From the NCBI RefSeq assembly GCF_001426755.1, contig NZ_LMFJ01000001.1, forward strand, positions 2,248,601-2,312,600: a stretch of 64,000 nt of DNA, written 5' to 3'. The translations under genes were made by a program, and so were the position numbers. The stretch is from Aeromicrobium sp. Root495 (lineage in GTDB: Bacteria; Actinomycetota; Actinomycetes; Propionibacteriales; Nocardioidaceae). Under the pieces are notes generated by a model. The model was not told the origin of the DNA and did not search any database. It saw only the letters and a list, made by a program, of their open reading frames with translations. Shown piece by piece: positions 55,140 through 64,000 of this stretch (position 1 is the stretch's first letter; each line of letters begins with the position of its first letter).

Positions 55140-55357
55140 GCGTCCGCCTCGACGATCCCGAGCTCGCGCTCACGGAGGACCGTGTAGATGCGAGCGATCT
55201 CGCGGCGGACCGTCTTCAGACGGGCCGTGTTGTCGAGCTGTCCGGTCGCGTTCTGGAAACGCAGGTTGAACAGCTCTTCCTTGGCCTCGCGCAGCTTCTC
55301 CTCGAGCGCCTCGGCGCCCAGTCCTCGCAGCTCTGCGGCAGTTTCAGTGGCAGCCAT
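55136..55357 (-). CDS. rpmC: 50S ribosomal protein L29
   Basis: 73 residues, helical hairpin; [20 protein letters not shown] is diagnostic. The start is 2 bases after the rplP stop. Confidence 0.97.
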   Translation of the reverse strand: MAATETAAELRGLGAEALEEKLREAKEELFNLRFQNATGQLDNTARLKTVRREIARIYTVLRERELGIVEADA

Positions 55358-55359
55358 GA

Positions 55360-55782
55360 TCAGATGCCCCCCTCAGTCTCGCGCGAGATGAAGCGCGCCT
55401 TCATGGGCAGCTTGTGGATCGCGAGGCGCATGGCCTCGCGGGCCACCTCCTCGGTCACACCGGACAGCTCGAACATGACGCGTCCGGGCTTGACGTTGGC
55501 GACCCACCACTCGGGCGAGCCCTTGCCTGAACCCATGCGGGTCTCGGCGGGCTTCTTGGTGAGGGGGCGGTCCGGGTAGATGTTGATCCAGACCTTGCCG
55601 CCACGCTTCATGTGACGCGTCATGGCGATACGAGCGGACTCGATCTGTCGGTTGGTCACGTAGTGACCCTCGACAGCCTGGAGACCGAAGTCGCCGAAGG
55701 CGAGCGTCGTGCCGCCCTTGGCCATGCCACGGCGGTTGGGGTGGTGCTGCTTGCGGTACTTGACCCTTCGCGGCATCAGCAT
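55360..55782 (-). CDS. rplP: 50S ribosomal protein L16
   Basis: 140 residues. [19 protein letters not shown] and the [19 protein letters not shown] motif. The ATG shares one base with the rpsC stop. Confidence 0.98.
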   Translation of the reverse strand: MLMPRRVKYRKQHHPNRRGMAKGGTTLAFGDFGLQAVEGHYVTNRQIESARIAMTRHMKRGGKVWINIYPDRPLTKKPAETRMGSGKGSPEWWVANVKPGRVMFELSGVTEEVAREAMRLAIHKLPMKARFISRETEGGI

Positions 55783-56606
55783 CAGTTCTCGCCTCCTTCG
55801 GCGGGAGCAGCAGCTGCGACGGCCTCGGCGGGCGCCTCAGCGGCAGGTGCGGTGGCCTGCTCGGCCGCGGGAGCGGCGTCGCGGGCGGGACGACGGGCGC
55901 CGTCACGGCCCCCGCGCTGGGGACGACGGGCGCCGGGAGCCGCCGCACGCTTGGCCGCCTCGGCCTCGCGCTCGGCGCGGGTGCCCGCGACCTCGCCCTT
56001 GTAGATCCAGACCTTCACGCCGATGCGGCCGAAGGTGGTCTTGGCCTCGTAGAAGCCGTAGTCGACGTCGGCGCGCAGCGTGTGCAGCGGGACGCGACCC
56101 TCGCGGTAGAACTCCGAGCGGCTCATCTCGGCGCCACCGAGGCGGCCCGAGCACTGGATCCGGATGCCCTTGGCACCGGAACGCATCGTCGTCTGCATGG
56201 CCTTGCGCATGGCGCGGCGGAACTGCACACGACCGCTGAGCTGCTCGGCGACACCCTGGGCGACGAGCTGGGCATCCATCTCGGGCTGCTTGACCTCGAG
56301 GATGTTGAGCTGCACCTGCTTGCCGGTGAGCTTCTCGAGGTCGCCGCGGATGCGGTCGGCCTCGGCGCCACGGCGGCCGATGACGATGCCCGGACGCGCG
56401 GTGTGGATGTCGACGCGGACGCGGTCACGCGTGCGCTCGATCTCCACGCGGCTGATGCCGGCGCGGTCCATGCCCTTGGTCAGGAGCTTGCGGATCTTGA
56501 CGTCCTCACCGACGTAGCTGCTGTACAGCTTGTCCGCGTACCAGCGGCTCTTGTGATCGGTGGAGATGCCGAGTCGGAAGCCGTGCGGGTTGATCTTCTG
56601 ACCCAT
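55782..56606 (-). CDS. rpsC: 30S ribosomal protein S3
   Basis: 274 residues. [20 protein letters not shown], the KH domain ([20 protein letters not shown]) and the C-terminal S3 domain. The last 60 residues form an Ala/Arg/Pro-rich tail, common in actinobacteria. Confidence 0.98.
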   Translation of the reverse strand: MGQKINPHGFRLGISTDHKSRWYADKLYSSYVGEDVKIRKLLTKGMDRAGISRVEIERTRDRVRVDIHTARPGIVIGRRGAEADRIRGDLEKLTGKQVQLNILEVKQPEMDAQLVAQGVAEQLSGRVQFRRAMRKAMQTTMRSGAKGIRIQCSGRLGGAEMSRSEFYREGRVPLHTLRADVDYGFYEAKTTFGRIGVKVWIYKGEVAGTRAEREAEAAKRAAAPGARRPQRGGRDGARRPARDAAPAAEQATAPAAEAPAEAVAAAAPAEGGEN

Positions 56607-56608
56607 GT

Positions 56609-57025
56609 TCAGTTCCCGCCCTTCGCGGTGTTGGCGACCGGCTCGACGACGACGGTCAGGTGGCTGCTGCGCTTGAGGATGCGGTTGGCCGCACCCTTGG
56701 CGCGGGGGCGCCAACGCTTCATGGTCGGTCCCTCGTCGACCTGGACGGTCGTGATGACGAGGCTGCTGCGGTCGAGACCCTCGGTGACCTCGGCGTTGGA
56801 CGCCGCGGAGTCGACGAGCTTGTAAAAGTTCTCGGCGACGGCCTGCGGCGCGAACTGCAGGATCGCGAGGGCTTCCTCGACGCTGCGGCCACGGACCAGG
56901 TCGCCGACGCGGCGCGACTTCTGCGGCGTGACGCGCACGAAGCGCGCCACGGCGAAGGAGCCGGGACGGTCGCCGAGCAGGCGCTCGCGGCGCGCGCTGA
57001 CGTTCTCACGGGTGGTGGCGCTCAT
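56609..57025 (-). CDS. rplV: 50S ribosomal protein L22
   Basis: 138 residues. [19 protein letters not shown] and the beta-hairpin region [20 protein letters not shown] that lines the exit tunnel. The ATG overlaps the rpsS stop. Confidence 0.97.
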   Translation of the reverse strand: MSATTRENVSARRERLLGDRPGSFAVARFVRVTPQKSRRVGDLVRGRSVEEALAILQFAPQAVAENFYKLVDSAASNAEVTEGLDRSSLVITTVQVDEGPTMKRWRPRAKGAANRILKRSSHLTVVVEPVANTAKGGN

Positions 57026-57303
57026 CGACGCTTCGCCTTTCGATCGTCCTTCTCGTGACCACGGAAGGTGCGGGTCGGGGCGAACTCGCCCAGCTTGTGA
57101 CCCACCATCGCGTCGGTGACGAACACCGGCACGTGCTTGCGGCCGTCGTGCACGGCGATCGTGTGTCCGATGAAGGACGGCAGGATCATCGAGCGACGCG
57201 ACCACGTCTTGATCACGGTGTGGGTCTCGGCGGCGTTCTGCGCGTCGACCTTCTTCTCGAGGTGCCCGTCGACGAACGGGCCCTTCTTCAAACTACGAGG
57301 CAT
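57022..57303 (-). CDS. rpsS: 30S ribosomal protein S19
   Basis: 93 residues. [19 protein letters not shown] and the [20 protein letters not shown] segment. Confidence 0.98.
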   Translation of the reverse strand: MPRSLKKGPFVDGHLEKKVDAQNAAETHTVIKTWSRRSMILPSFIGHTIAVHDGRKHVPVFVTDAMVGHKLGEFAPTRTFRGHEKDDRKAKRR

Positions 57304-57324
57304 ATTCTAGATTCCTTCGAGGAC

Positions 57325-58152
<828 letters not shown>

Positions 58153-58166
58153 GTCTAGTCAGTCCC

Positions 58167-58469
58167 TCAGCTCGGGCTCGAGAAGATGTCGATGCTCTGG
58201 CCGGCCGCCACGCTCACGATGGCGCGCTTGGTGTCCTTGCGCTTGCCCAGGCCATTACGCGTGCGACGCGTCTTGCCCTTGCGGTTCATCGTGTTCACAG
58301 CGGTGACCTTGACGCCGAAGATGTTCTCGACGGCGATCTTGATCTCCGTCTTGTTGGCGTCGGGGTGCACCACGAAGGTGTACTTGTTGTCGTCGAGGAG
58401 GCTGTAGCTCTTCTCGCTCACGACCGGCGCGATCAGGATGTCGCGCGGGTCCTTCTGCAGGGTGCTCAT
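58167..58469 (-). CDS. rplW: 50S ribosomal protein L23
   Basis: 100 residues. [20 protein letters not shown], the tunnel-exit docking protein. The ATG overlaps the rplD stop. Confidence 0.97.
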   Translation of the reverse strand: MSTLQKDPRDILIAPVVSEKSYSLLDDNKYTFVVHPDANKTEIKIAVENIFGVKVTAVNTMNRKGKTRRTRNGLGKRKDTKRAIVSVAAGQSIDIFSSPS

Positions 58470-59452
58470 GCGCCCTCTCCTGCCTTCTCGAAGCCGGCAG
58501 CCTGCGCCGACTCCTCGGTGTCGAACCAGACCTCGGCGACCGTCTGGTCGTACCAGGGGCTGTCGGGCGTGTGGAACTTCATGGAGTCCTCGTTGCCCTT
58601 GATCTCGTGGCCCTTGGGAGCGTTGCCGCTCTTGAGCGGGGCCTTGGACCCGGGGCCGTAGGGCTGCGTCGCGGTGGCCTTGGGGGCCTCCGCGGCGGGA
58701 GCAGCCTCGACCGGAGCGGCCTCGGCCTTCTCGGCCTTGGGCGCAGCAGCCTTCTTGGCCGGGGCCTTCTTGGCTGCGGGCGCCTTCTTGGCGGCCTTGG
58801 CCGGAGCCTCGTCCGCCTCGGTGACGGCCTTGCTGAGCGCGACCGTGGCGGTGCCCTCGGCGGAGCGCGCGGCGACGAACGCGTCGAACGCGGCCTGCGT
58901 GAAGACCACGTCGTCGGCCTTGACGACGTCGTAGGTGTTCAGCTGGTCGAACGTCAGCAGGACGAGCTCGGGGATGTTGCGCAGGCTCTTGACCGTGTTG
59001 TCGTCACCGCGGTCGATGACCACGAGGATGCGACGACGGGTCGTGACCTGGGCGAGCGACTCGATGGCCGTCCGGGTGGACGGGGCCGAGCCGACGAGCG
59101 TGTCGACGACGTGCAGGCGACCCGTGCGGGCCCGGTCCGACAGGGCACCGCGCAGGGCGGCAGCCTTCATCTTCTTGGGCGTGCGCTGGTCGTAGCTGCG
59201 CGGCGTGGGGCCGTGGACGACGCCACCACCGTTGTACTGGGGTGCGCGGATGGAGCCCTGGCGGGCGCGGCCGGTGCCCTTCTGGCGGTACGGCTTCTTG
59301 CCGCCACCGCGGACCTCGCCGCGCGACTTGGTGTCGTGCGTGCCCTGGCGGGCAGCAGCGAGCTGGGCCGTGACGACCTGGTGGATCAGGGGGATGTTCG
59401 TCTGCACGTCGAAGATGTCGACGGGCAGCGCAGCATCGATGGTCTTCACCAT
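58466..59452 (-). CDS. rplD: 50S ribosomal protein L4 with C-terminal extra domain
   Basis: 328 residues, against about 210-225 for most L4. Residues 1-212 are a standard L4 ([20 protein letters not shown]). A Lys/Ala/Pro-rich linker (about 213-262) leads to a small terminal module (about 263-328) with [20 protein letters not shown] and [17 protein letters not shown], a pattern of the H-x-P...Y...W-F-x-S/T-E-E-x-A-x-x-A-G-F type I have seen in nuclease and competence proteins and at the end of other actinobacterial L4 proteins. Its job on the ribosome is unknown. Confidence 0.95.
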   Translation of the reverse strand: MVKTIDAALPVDIFDVQTNIPLIHQVVTAQLAAARQGTHDTKSRGEVRGGGKKPYRQKGTGRARQGSIRAPQYNGGGVVHGPTPRSYDQRTPKKMKAAALRGALSDRARTGRLHVVDTLVGSAPSTRTAIESLAQVTTRRRILVVIDRGDDNTVKSLRNIPELVLLTFDQLNTYDVVKADDVVFTQAAFDAFVAARSAEGTATVALSKAVTEADEAPAKAAKKAPAAKKAPAKKAAAPKAEKAEAAPVEAAPAAEAPKATATQPYGPGSKAPLKSGNAPKGHEIKGNEDSMKFHTPDSPWYDQTVAEVWFDTEESAQAAGFEKAGEGA

Positions 59453-59457
59453 GGTGC

Positions 59458-60117
59458 TCAGGCTCCCTTCTTGGAAGCGCTACGGACGACCACGAGGGCG
59501 CCCTTAGGGCCGGGGACGGCGCCCTTGACGAGGATGACTCCCTTGTCGAGGTCGACGGCGTGGACACGGACGTTCTGGGTGGTGACGGTCTCAGCACCCA
59601 TGTGGCCTGCCATGCGCAGACCCTTGAAGACGCGACCCGGGGTGGCGCAGCCACCGATCGAGCCGGGCTTGCGGTGGTTGCGGTGGGCGCCGTGCGAGGC
59701 GCCGACGCCGGCGAAGCCGTGACGCTTCATGACGCCGGCGAAGCCCTTGCCCTTGCTGGTCGCAGTGACGTCGACGATGTCGCCGGCGGCGAAGATGTCG
59801 GGCGAGATCTCCTGGCCGAGCGTGAAGTCGGCGACGGCCTCGGTGCGGATCTCCACGACGTGACGACGCGGCGTGGTGCCGGCCTTCGCGAAGTGACCCG
59901 TCTGGGGCTTGTTGACCTTGCGGCCCTCGATCTCGCCGAAGCCGATCTGGACGGCGCTGTAGCCGTCGGTCTCACGCGTGCGGATCTGCGTGACGACGTT
60001 GGTGCCGGCCGCCAGGACGGTGACGGGGACGATCTTGCCGTCCGCGTCCCAGACCTGGGTCATGCCGAGCTTGCGACCGAGGAGGCCGCGCGTGGTGGCG
60101 TTGGTGACGGTGCTCAT
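59458..60117 (-). CDS. rplC: 50S ribosomal protein L3
   Basis: 219 residues. [20 protein letters not shown], the GTSKGKGF-type motif ([18 protein letters not shown]) and the [16 protein letters not shown] segment near the peptidyl-transferase centre. Confidence 0.98.
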   Translation of the reverse strand: MSTVTNATTRGLLGRKLGMTQVWDADGKIVPVTVLAAGTNVVTQIRTRETDGYSAVQIGFGEIEGRKVNKPQTGHFAKAGTTPRRHVVEIRTEAVADFTLGQEISPDIFAAGDIVDVTATSKGKGFAGVMKRHGFAGVGASHGAHRNHRKPGSIGGCATPGRVFKGLRMAGHMGAETVTTQNVRVHAVDLDKGVILVKGAVPGPKGALVVVRSASKKGA

Positions 60118-60134
60118 GCTGCGGGACTCCTCTC

Positions 60135-60443
60135 TCAGAGCTTGATCTCGATGTCGACGCCAGCCGGCAGGTCGAGTCGCATGAGCGAGTCGACCGTCTT
60201 CGGCGTGGGATCGATGATGTCGATGAGCCGCTTGTGGGTGCGCATCTCGAAGTGCTCGCGGCTGTCCTTGTACTTGTGGGGCGAACGGATGACGCAGTAC
60301 ACGTTCTTCTCCGTCGGCAGGGGCACAGGACCGGCGACCGAGGCACCCGTACGGGTGACGGTGTCGACGATCTTGCGCGCCGAGGTGTCAATGACCTCGT
60401 GGTCGTAGGCCTTGAGCCGGATACGGATCTTCTGTCCCGCCAT
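60135..60443 (-). CDS. rpsJ: 30S ribosomal protein S10
   Basis: 102 residues. [20 protein letters not shown] and the [19 protein letters not shown] motif. First gene of the S10 operon, also NusE in antitermination. It is separated from tuf by the metal-exporter gene. Confidence 0.98.
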   Translation of the reverse strand: MAGQKIRIRLKAYDHEVIDTSARKIVDTVTRTGASVAGPVPLPTEKNVYCVIRSPHKYKDSREHFEMRTHKRLIDIIDPTPKTVDSLMRLDLPAGVDIEIKL

Positions 60444-60751
60444 GCTCTGCTCGTCCTTCTCTCGTCTGCTTCTGTGACCGGAAGCGGTCAGCCGCTCCAG
60501 CTCGCTCCACCACCGAGCCCCGAGGTCGGGCGTGTCGCGGTCAGGACCGCGCGCATGCGTCAACACTTCTCAAGTTGGGTGGTTGGACCGCGGCGCCCCA
60601 GCGGGGTTCCAGCAGTCAGGCCAGCGCACGTGACGCGTTCGTTTGACCCGGCGTGAGTTCCGGACGAATCGCGCCCCAGCAAACCGGCCGGAGCAACCGC
60701 ACTAGTCTGACAGACATCGCGGCCCAAACACAAATCGGCTCCGGCGGCGTC
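60444..60751. other. Leader of the S10 operon
   Basis: 308 bases without a gene. The minus strand carries the candidate promoter at 60699-60727 and then a leader of about 250 bases before rpsJ; I did not find an L4-type leader hairpin. Confidence 0.5.
60699..60727 (-). promoter_or_regulatory. Candidate S10 operon promoter
   Basis: On the minus strand TTGGGC (60727 to 60722), a 17-base spacer and TAGTGC (60704 to 60699). The -10 lacks the final T, so this is tentative. Confidence 0.4.
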
Positions 60752-61666
60752 TCAGTGGTGCAGGTGCTGCTCGCTCGTGGCGTGACCGAGGGGCTCCAGC
60801 TGGAGCGTCGAGTGCTCCACGTCGAAGTGGTCTGCGAGGCACGAACGCAGACGGTCGAGGACGGCGTGGGCCTCCCCCATGCCCTCGACCGAGTCGTCCA
60901 CCACGATGTGGGCACTCATCACCGGCATGCCCGACGTGATGGTCCAGACGTGCAGGTCGTGGACGTCGACCACGCCGTCGGCCCGGAGCAGGTGCTCGCG
61001 CAGCTGCGCGAGGTCGACGTCCTTGGGCGTGGACTCCAGCAGCACCTCCACGACCTCACGCAGCAGGGAGACGGCTCGCGGGACGATCATCGCGGCGATC
61101 ACGAGCGACGCGACGGCGTCGGCCTGGTGCCAGCCCGTGACCAGCACGACCCCGGCCGCCACGAGCACCGCGACGGACCCGAGCGCATCCCCCACCACCT
61201 CGAGGTAGGCGCCCCGGACGTTGAGGCTCTCCTGCGCACCGTCGCGCAAGATGACCAGTCCGGCCACGTTCGCCGCAAGTCCCACGAGGCCGGCCACGAG
61301 GACCGGCAGACCCTCGAGGTCGACGGGCTCGCCGAGTCGACCGACGGCCGTCCAGACGATCCACCCGCACAGGCCGAGCAGGAGCAGGCCGTTCAGGCCG
61401 GCCGCGAGCACCTCGGTGCGGTGGTACCCGAAGCTGCGGCGTGAGCCGGGCCGACCGCCGCGCTGGGCGACGGTGATGGCGGCCAGCGCGAGGACGATCC
61501 CGACCGAGTCGCCCAGCACGTGACCGGCGTCGGCCAGCAGCGCCAGGCTCCCGGTGCTGAGCGCCACGACGATCTCGACCACGAAGACCGTGGCGGCGAG
61601 TCCCAGCACCACGAGGAGACGGCCCCGGTGCTGGGCCCCCGTCCCGTGTGCGTGGTCGTGGCCCAT
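60752..61666 (-). CDS. Cation diffusion facilitator (CzcD-type) metal exporter
   Basis: 304 residues. His-rich ends (MGHDHAHG at the start; EQHLHH at the end), six transmembrane helices and a C-terminal cytoplasmic domain. The helix-2 metal site is ADAGHVLGDSVG (Asp 46, His 49, Asp 53). Helix 5 has EVVGDALGS, with Glu in place of the usual His of HxxxD, so the metal may not be the typical zinc. It begins at an ATG 6 bases after a TAGGTT -10, so it is probably leaderless. It separates tuf from rpsJ. Confidence 0.92.
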   Translation of the reverse strand: MGHDHAHGTGAQHRGRLLVVLGLAATVFVVEIVVALSTGSLALLADAGHVLGDSVGIVLALAAITVAQRGGRPGSRRSFGYHRTEVLAAGLNGLLLLGLCGWIVWTAVGRLGEPVDLEGLPVLVAGLVGLAANVAGLVILRDGAQESLNVRGAYLEVVGDALGSVAVLVAAGVVLVTGWHQADAVASLVIAAMIVPRAVSLLREVVEVLLESTPKDVDLAQLREHLLRADGVVDVHDLHVWTITSGMPVMSAHIVVDDSVEGMGEAHAVLDRLRSCLADHFDVEHSTLQLEPLGHATSEQHLHH

Positions 61667-61678
61667 GGGAAGAACCTA
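61667..61678 (-). promoter_or_regulatory. -10 element for leaderless CDF exporter mRNA
   Basis: TAGGTT (61678 to 61673, minus strand) followed by 6 bases and then the ATG. No Shine-Dalgarno sequence is present. Confidence 0.6.
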
Positions 61679-61762
61679 ACCTCTGCGCCCCACGCGGGCG
61701 AGCGTCGTGTCCAGCAGGAGGACGCCCACGACAACCATTCGCACGAGCGGTCCCACCGACGA

Positions 61763-61798
61763 CAAGACCCCCCGGACCCGAAGGTCCGAGGGGTCTTG
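61763..61798 (-). terminator. tuf terminator
   Basis: CAAGACCCC-C-CGGACC pairs with GGTCCG-AGGGGTCTTG around a CGAA loop, one bulge. It begins 29 bases after the tuf stop. Confidence 0.8.
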
Positions 61799-61826
61799 CT
61801 CAGCAGGTCTGCTGTGTCAGGTCAGA

Positions 61827-63020
<1,194 letters not shown>

Positions 63021-63119
63021 TGGGGCTCCTTCTGGGTTGTGAGTTGCTGTGTCTGTGTGTGAAAGCCGTGTGGGCTCCGCTGGGGAGACCGCAGGCCACC
63101 TTACCGATGACTCCGACGG

Positions 63120-64000
63120 TTACTCGCCGCGGGCCTTCTTGATGATCTCTTCCGCCACGGCCTTGGGGACCTCGGCGTAAGAGTCGAACTGCATCGAGTA
63201 TGACGCACGGCCTGAGGTCTTGGACCGCAGGTCGCCCACGTACCCGAACATCTCGGAGAGCGGCACGATCGCCTTGATCAGCTTCGAGCCACCGTATCCC
63301 TCCTCCATGGCCTGGACCTGGCCACGACGGGAGTTGAGGTCGCCGATCACGTCGCCCATGTAGTCCTCGGGCGTGGTGACGTCGACGGCGAAGACAGGCT
63401 CGAGCAGGACCGGGTCGGCCTTGCGCACTGCCTCCTTGAACGCCATCGAGCCGGCGAGCTTGAACGCGAGCTCGGAGGAGTCGACGTCGTGGTACGCGCC
63501 GTCCTCGAGCGTGACCTTGACGTCGACCATCTGGTAGCCGGCGAGGATGCCGAACTGCATGGCGTCCTGGGCTCCGGCGTCGACCGACGGGATGTACTCG
63601 CGGGGCACGCGGCCACCGGAGACGGCGTTGTCGAACTCGTAGCCACCCTCGCCACCGGTCAGCGGGCCCGTGGGCTCGACGCTGATGATGACCTTGGCGA
63701 ACTGGCCGGAGCCACCCGTCTGCTTCTTGTGGGTGTAGCTGACGTTCTCGACCTTGCGCTTGATGGTCTCGCGGTACGCGACCTGCGGCTTGCCGACGTT
63801 GGCCTCGACGTTGAACTCGCGCTTCATGCGGTCCACGAGGATGTCGAGGTGCAGCTCGCCCATGCCGGCGATGATGGTCTGACCCGTCTCCTCGTCGGTG
63901 TGGACCTGGAACGTCGGGTCCTCCTCGGCGAGACGCTGGATGGCGACGCCGAGCTTCTCCTGGTCGCTCTTGGTCTTGGGCTCGATGGCGACCTGGATGA
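63120..64000 (-). CDS. fusA: Elongation factor G, C-terminal part (truncated by window edge)
   Basis: About 293 C-terminal residues, open to the window edge. Domains III-V are visible ([60 protein letters not shown]). The stop is TAA. The N-terminal GTPase domain lies beyond 64000. Confidence 0.97.
   Translation of the reverse strand, partial: IQVAIEPKTKSDQEKLGVAIQRLAEEDPTFQVHTDEETGQTIIAGMGELHLDILVDRMKREFNVEANVGKPQVAYRETIKRKVENVSYTHKKQTGGSGQFAKVIISVEPTGPLTGGEGGYEFDNAVSGGRVPREYIPSVDAGAQDAMQFGILAGYQMVDVKVTLEDGAYHDVDSSELAFKLAGSMAFKEAVRKADPVLLEPVFAVDVTTPEDYMGDVIGDLNSRRGQVQAMEEGYGGSKLIKAIVPLSEMFGYVGDLRSKTSGRASYSMQFDSYAEVPKAVAEEIIKKARGE

Overview
This window is a high-GC actinobacterial chromosome segment. 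Gene order around the ribosomal operons, the frequent GTG starts with 4-base ATGA/GTGA overlaps, the short -10-only leaderless promoters, the FHA-ABC/PknF-type pair and the Ala/Pro/Glu tails on ribosomal proteins all fit Actinomycetota. Nocardioidaceae (for example an Aeromicrobium-like organism) is the best guess; the family is an inference, not something read directly.

Layout, left to right. (1) 27-8786, minus strand: a chain of tightly overlapping housekeeping genes, glmS-acpS-nnrD-alr-hydrolase-GNAT/tsaE, then a hairpin, then tsaB-rimI-VTT membrane protein-DUF5709. It covers amino-sugar supply, acyl-carrier activation, NAD(P)HX repair, D-alanine and tRNA t6A synthesis. (2) 8834-15272: coaA, a secreted protein, and a receptor Ser/Thr kinase directly followed by a two-FHA ABC exporter, a PknF/Rv1747-like signalling pair. 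(3) 15328-17660, minus: rplM-rpsI-glmM. (4) 17907-21930, plus: gltA, truA, a YjbR protein, a secreted GH114-like protein and a methyltransferase. (5) 22041-38274: an exopolysaccharide island with a Wzz-like protein carrying a degenerate tyrosine-kinase domain, a complete PglF/E/C/D-like set (predicted to make and load a bacillosamine-type sugar), Wzx, Wzy, one glycosyltransferase, a nucleotide-sugar dehydrogenase, two paralogous GH16-like secreted proteins and a large S8 protease. (6) 38423-42132, minus: the alpha operon infA-rpmJ-rpsM-rpsK-rpsD-rpoA-rplQ. (7) 42436-47752: an insertion holding a histidine phosphatase, an Lrp/AsnC regulator facing a dimethylargininase-like gene, a CHAP protein with five Ig-like repeats and a small lipoprotein. 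(8) 47749-60443, minus: the S10 and spc operons through secY-adk-map. (9) 60752-64000, minus: a CDF metal exporter, tuf and the 3' part of fusA.

The ribosomal superlocus (fusA-tuf-S10-spc-alpha-rplM/rpsI-glmM-glmS-alr-tsaE/B-rimI) is syntenic with other actinobacteria but is interrupted three times: by the CDF gene, by the 42-48 kb block, and by the polysaccharide island plus the re-oriented gltA/truA block. The most interesting parts are the polysaccharide island (catalytically dead-looking kinase domain, a single glycosyltransferase, two co-regulated GH16-like proteins, shared extracellular modules), the kinase/FHA-ABC pair with a possible calcium-binding ectodomain and a duplicated upstream element, and the short leaderless promoters. 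I saw no tRNA, rRNA, CRISPR array, insertion sequence or prophage gene.
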